Source: Lachnospiraceae bacterium Marseille-Q4251 | GTDB taxonomy: Bacteria > Bacillota > Clostridia > Lachnospirales > Lachnospiraceae | Direction: 5' to 3' | DNA: 64,000 bases | Assembly: GCA_018223435.1 (NCBI GenBank) | Contig: JAGTTO010000001.1 | Coordinates: forward strand, 3,968,001-4,032,000 | Program-made: the position numbers and the translations under genes | The notes under the pieces: model-generated | Database searches by the model: none | The model's input: the letters and a program-made list of their open reading frames with translations, nothing else | Told to the model about the DNA's origin: nothing | Part shown: positions 63,993 to 64,000 of the stretch, piece after piece | Layout: each line of letters opens with the position of its first letter | Numbering within the stretch: position 1 is the first letter of the stretch

Positions 63993-64000
63993 CGTGACAC

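Overview
The window looks like a chromosomal segment of a Lachnospiraceae-type Firmicute (Blautia/Ruminococcus-like gut Clostridia); this is inferred from gene order and style, not from a database search. Supporting features are strong AGGAGG ribosome binding sites, sigma-A promoters with 17-18 bp spacers, the order gap-pgk-tpi-gpmI-eno-secG-rnr-smpB-ssrA, a tmRNA tag ANDNYALAA, and a Firmicute holin-like type I toxin.

Housekeeping block (1-18.9 kb). This part holds the end of nifS and nifU, a PHP-type histidinol phosphatase, gapA, pgk, tpiA, a TldD/TldE protease pair, homoserine dehydrogenase, gpmI, eno, secG, RNase R, smpB and ssrA. A 165-bp MITE-like palindrome lies between hom and gpmI. 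Between gpmI and eno is an unlisted 26-residue membrane toxin gene with a convergent antisense RNA, which fits a complete type I toxin-antitoxin module. A CpsB-type phosphatase and aroE end convergently before the next block.

Surface polysaccharide locus (19-36.2 kb, + strand, visibly AT-rich from about 22.4 kb). It encodes a bacillosamine-type start (membrane 4,6-dehydratase, aminotransferase, NeuD/PglD-type acetyltransferase, PIG-L deacetylase, PglC-type phosphoglycosyl transferase). Next come a group III PLP decarboxylase, an ATP-grasp ligase, four glycosyltransferases, acyltransferases, a Wzy-like polymerase, a Wzx-like flippase and a TupA-like ATP-grasp protein. The locus ends in a recombination scar: 22 codons of a dehydratase joined to a VanZ-family gene that has lost its 5' end.

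Defence island (36.9-52.4 kb). Two inverted copies of a 220-268 bp structured repeat, with several covarying stems, bracket this region. Inside are (i) a four-gene RADAR-like operon: a TPR protein with a possible alpha/beta sensor domain, a large P-loop ATPase (RdrA-like), a large adenosine-deaminase-fold protein with all metal and catalytic motifs (RdrB-like), and a two-helix SLATT-like membrane protein; (ii) on the minus strand, a nucleotide-sugar epimerase and an XRE helix-turn-helix/UDP-sugar dehydrogenase fusion with a candidate self-operator; (iii) an RloA/RloB (AbiL-type) pair; and (iv) a decayed IS200/IS605 element with a deleted tnpA and a nonsense-containing tnpB.

Polyamine and glycan block (52.4-64 kb). 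A promoter drives a roughly 200-nt structured RNA resembling the raiA motif. It is followed by a six-gene polyamine operon (speD, arginine-type decarboxylase, speE, speB, carboxy(nor)spermidine dehydrogenase and decarboxylase) that encodes two routes to spermidine. The window closes with a GH51 arabinofuranosidase, a divergent AraC regulator with paired operator-like repeats, and a large glycoside-hydrolase-like protein. No tRNA, rRNA or CRISPR array was seen.
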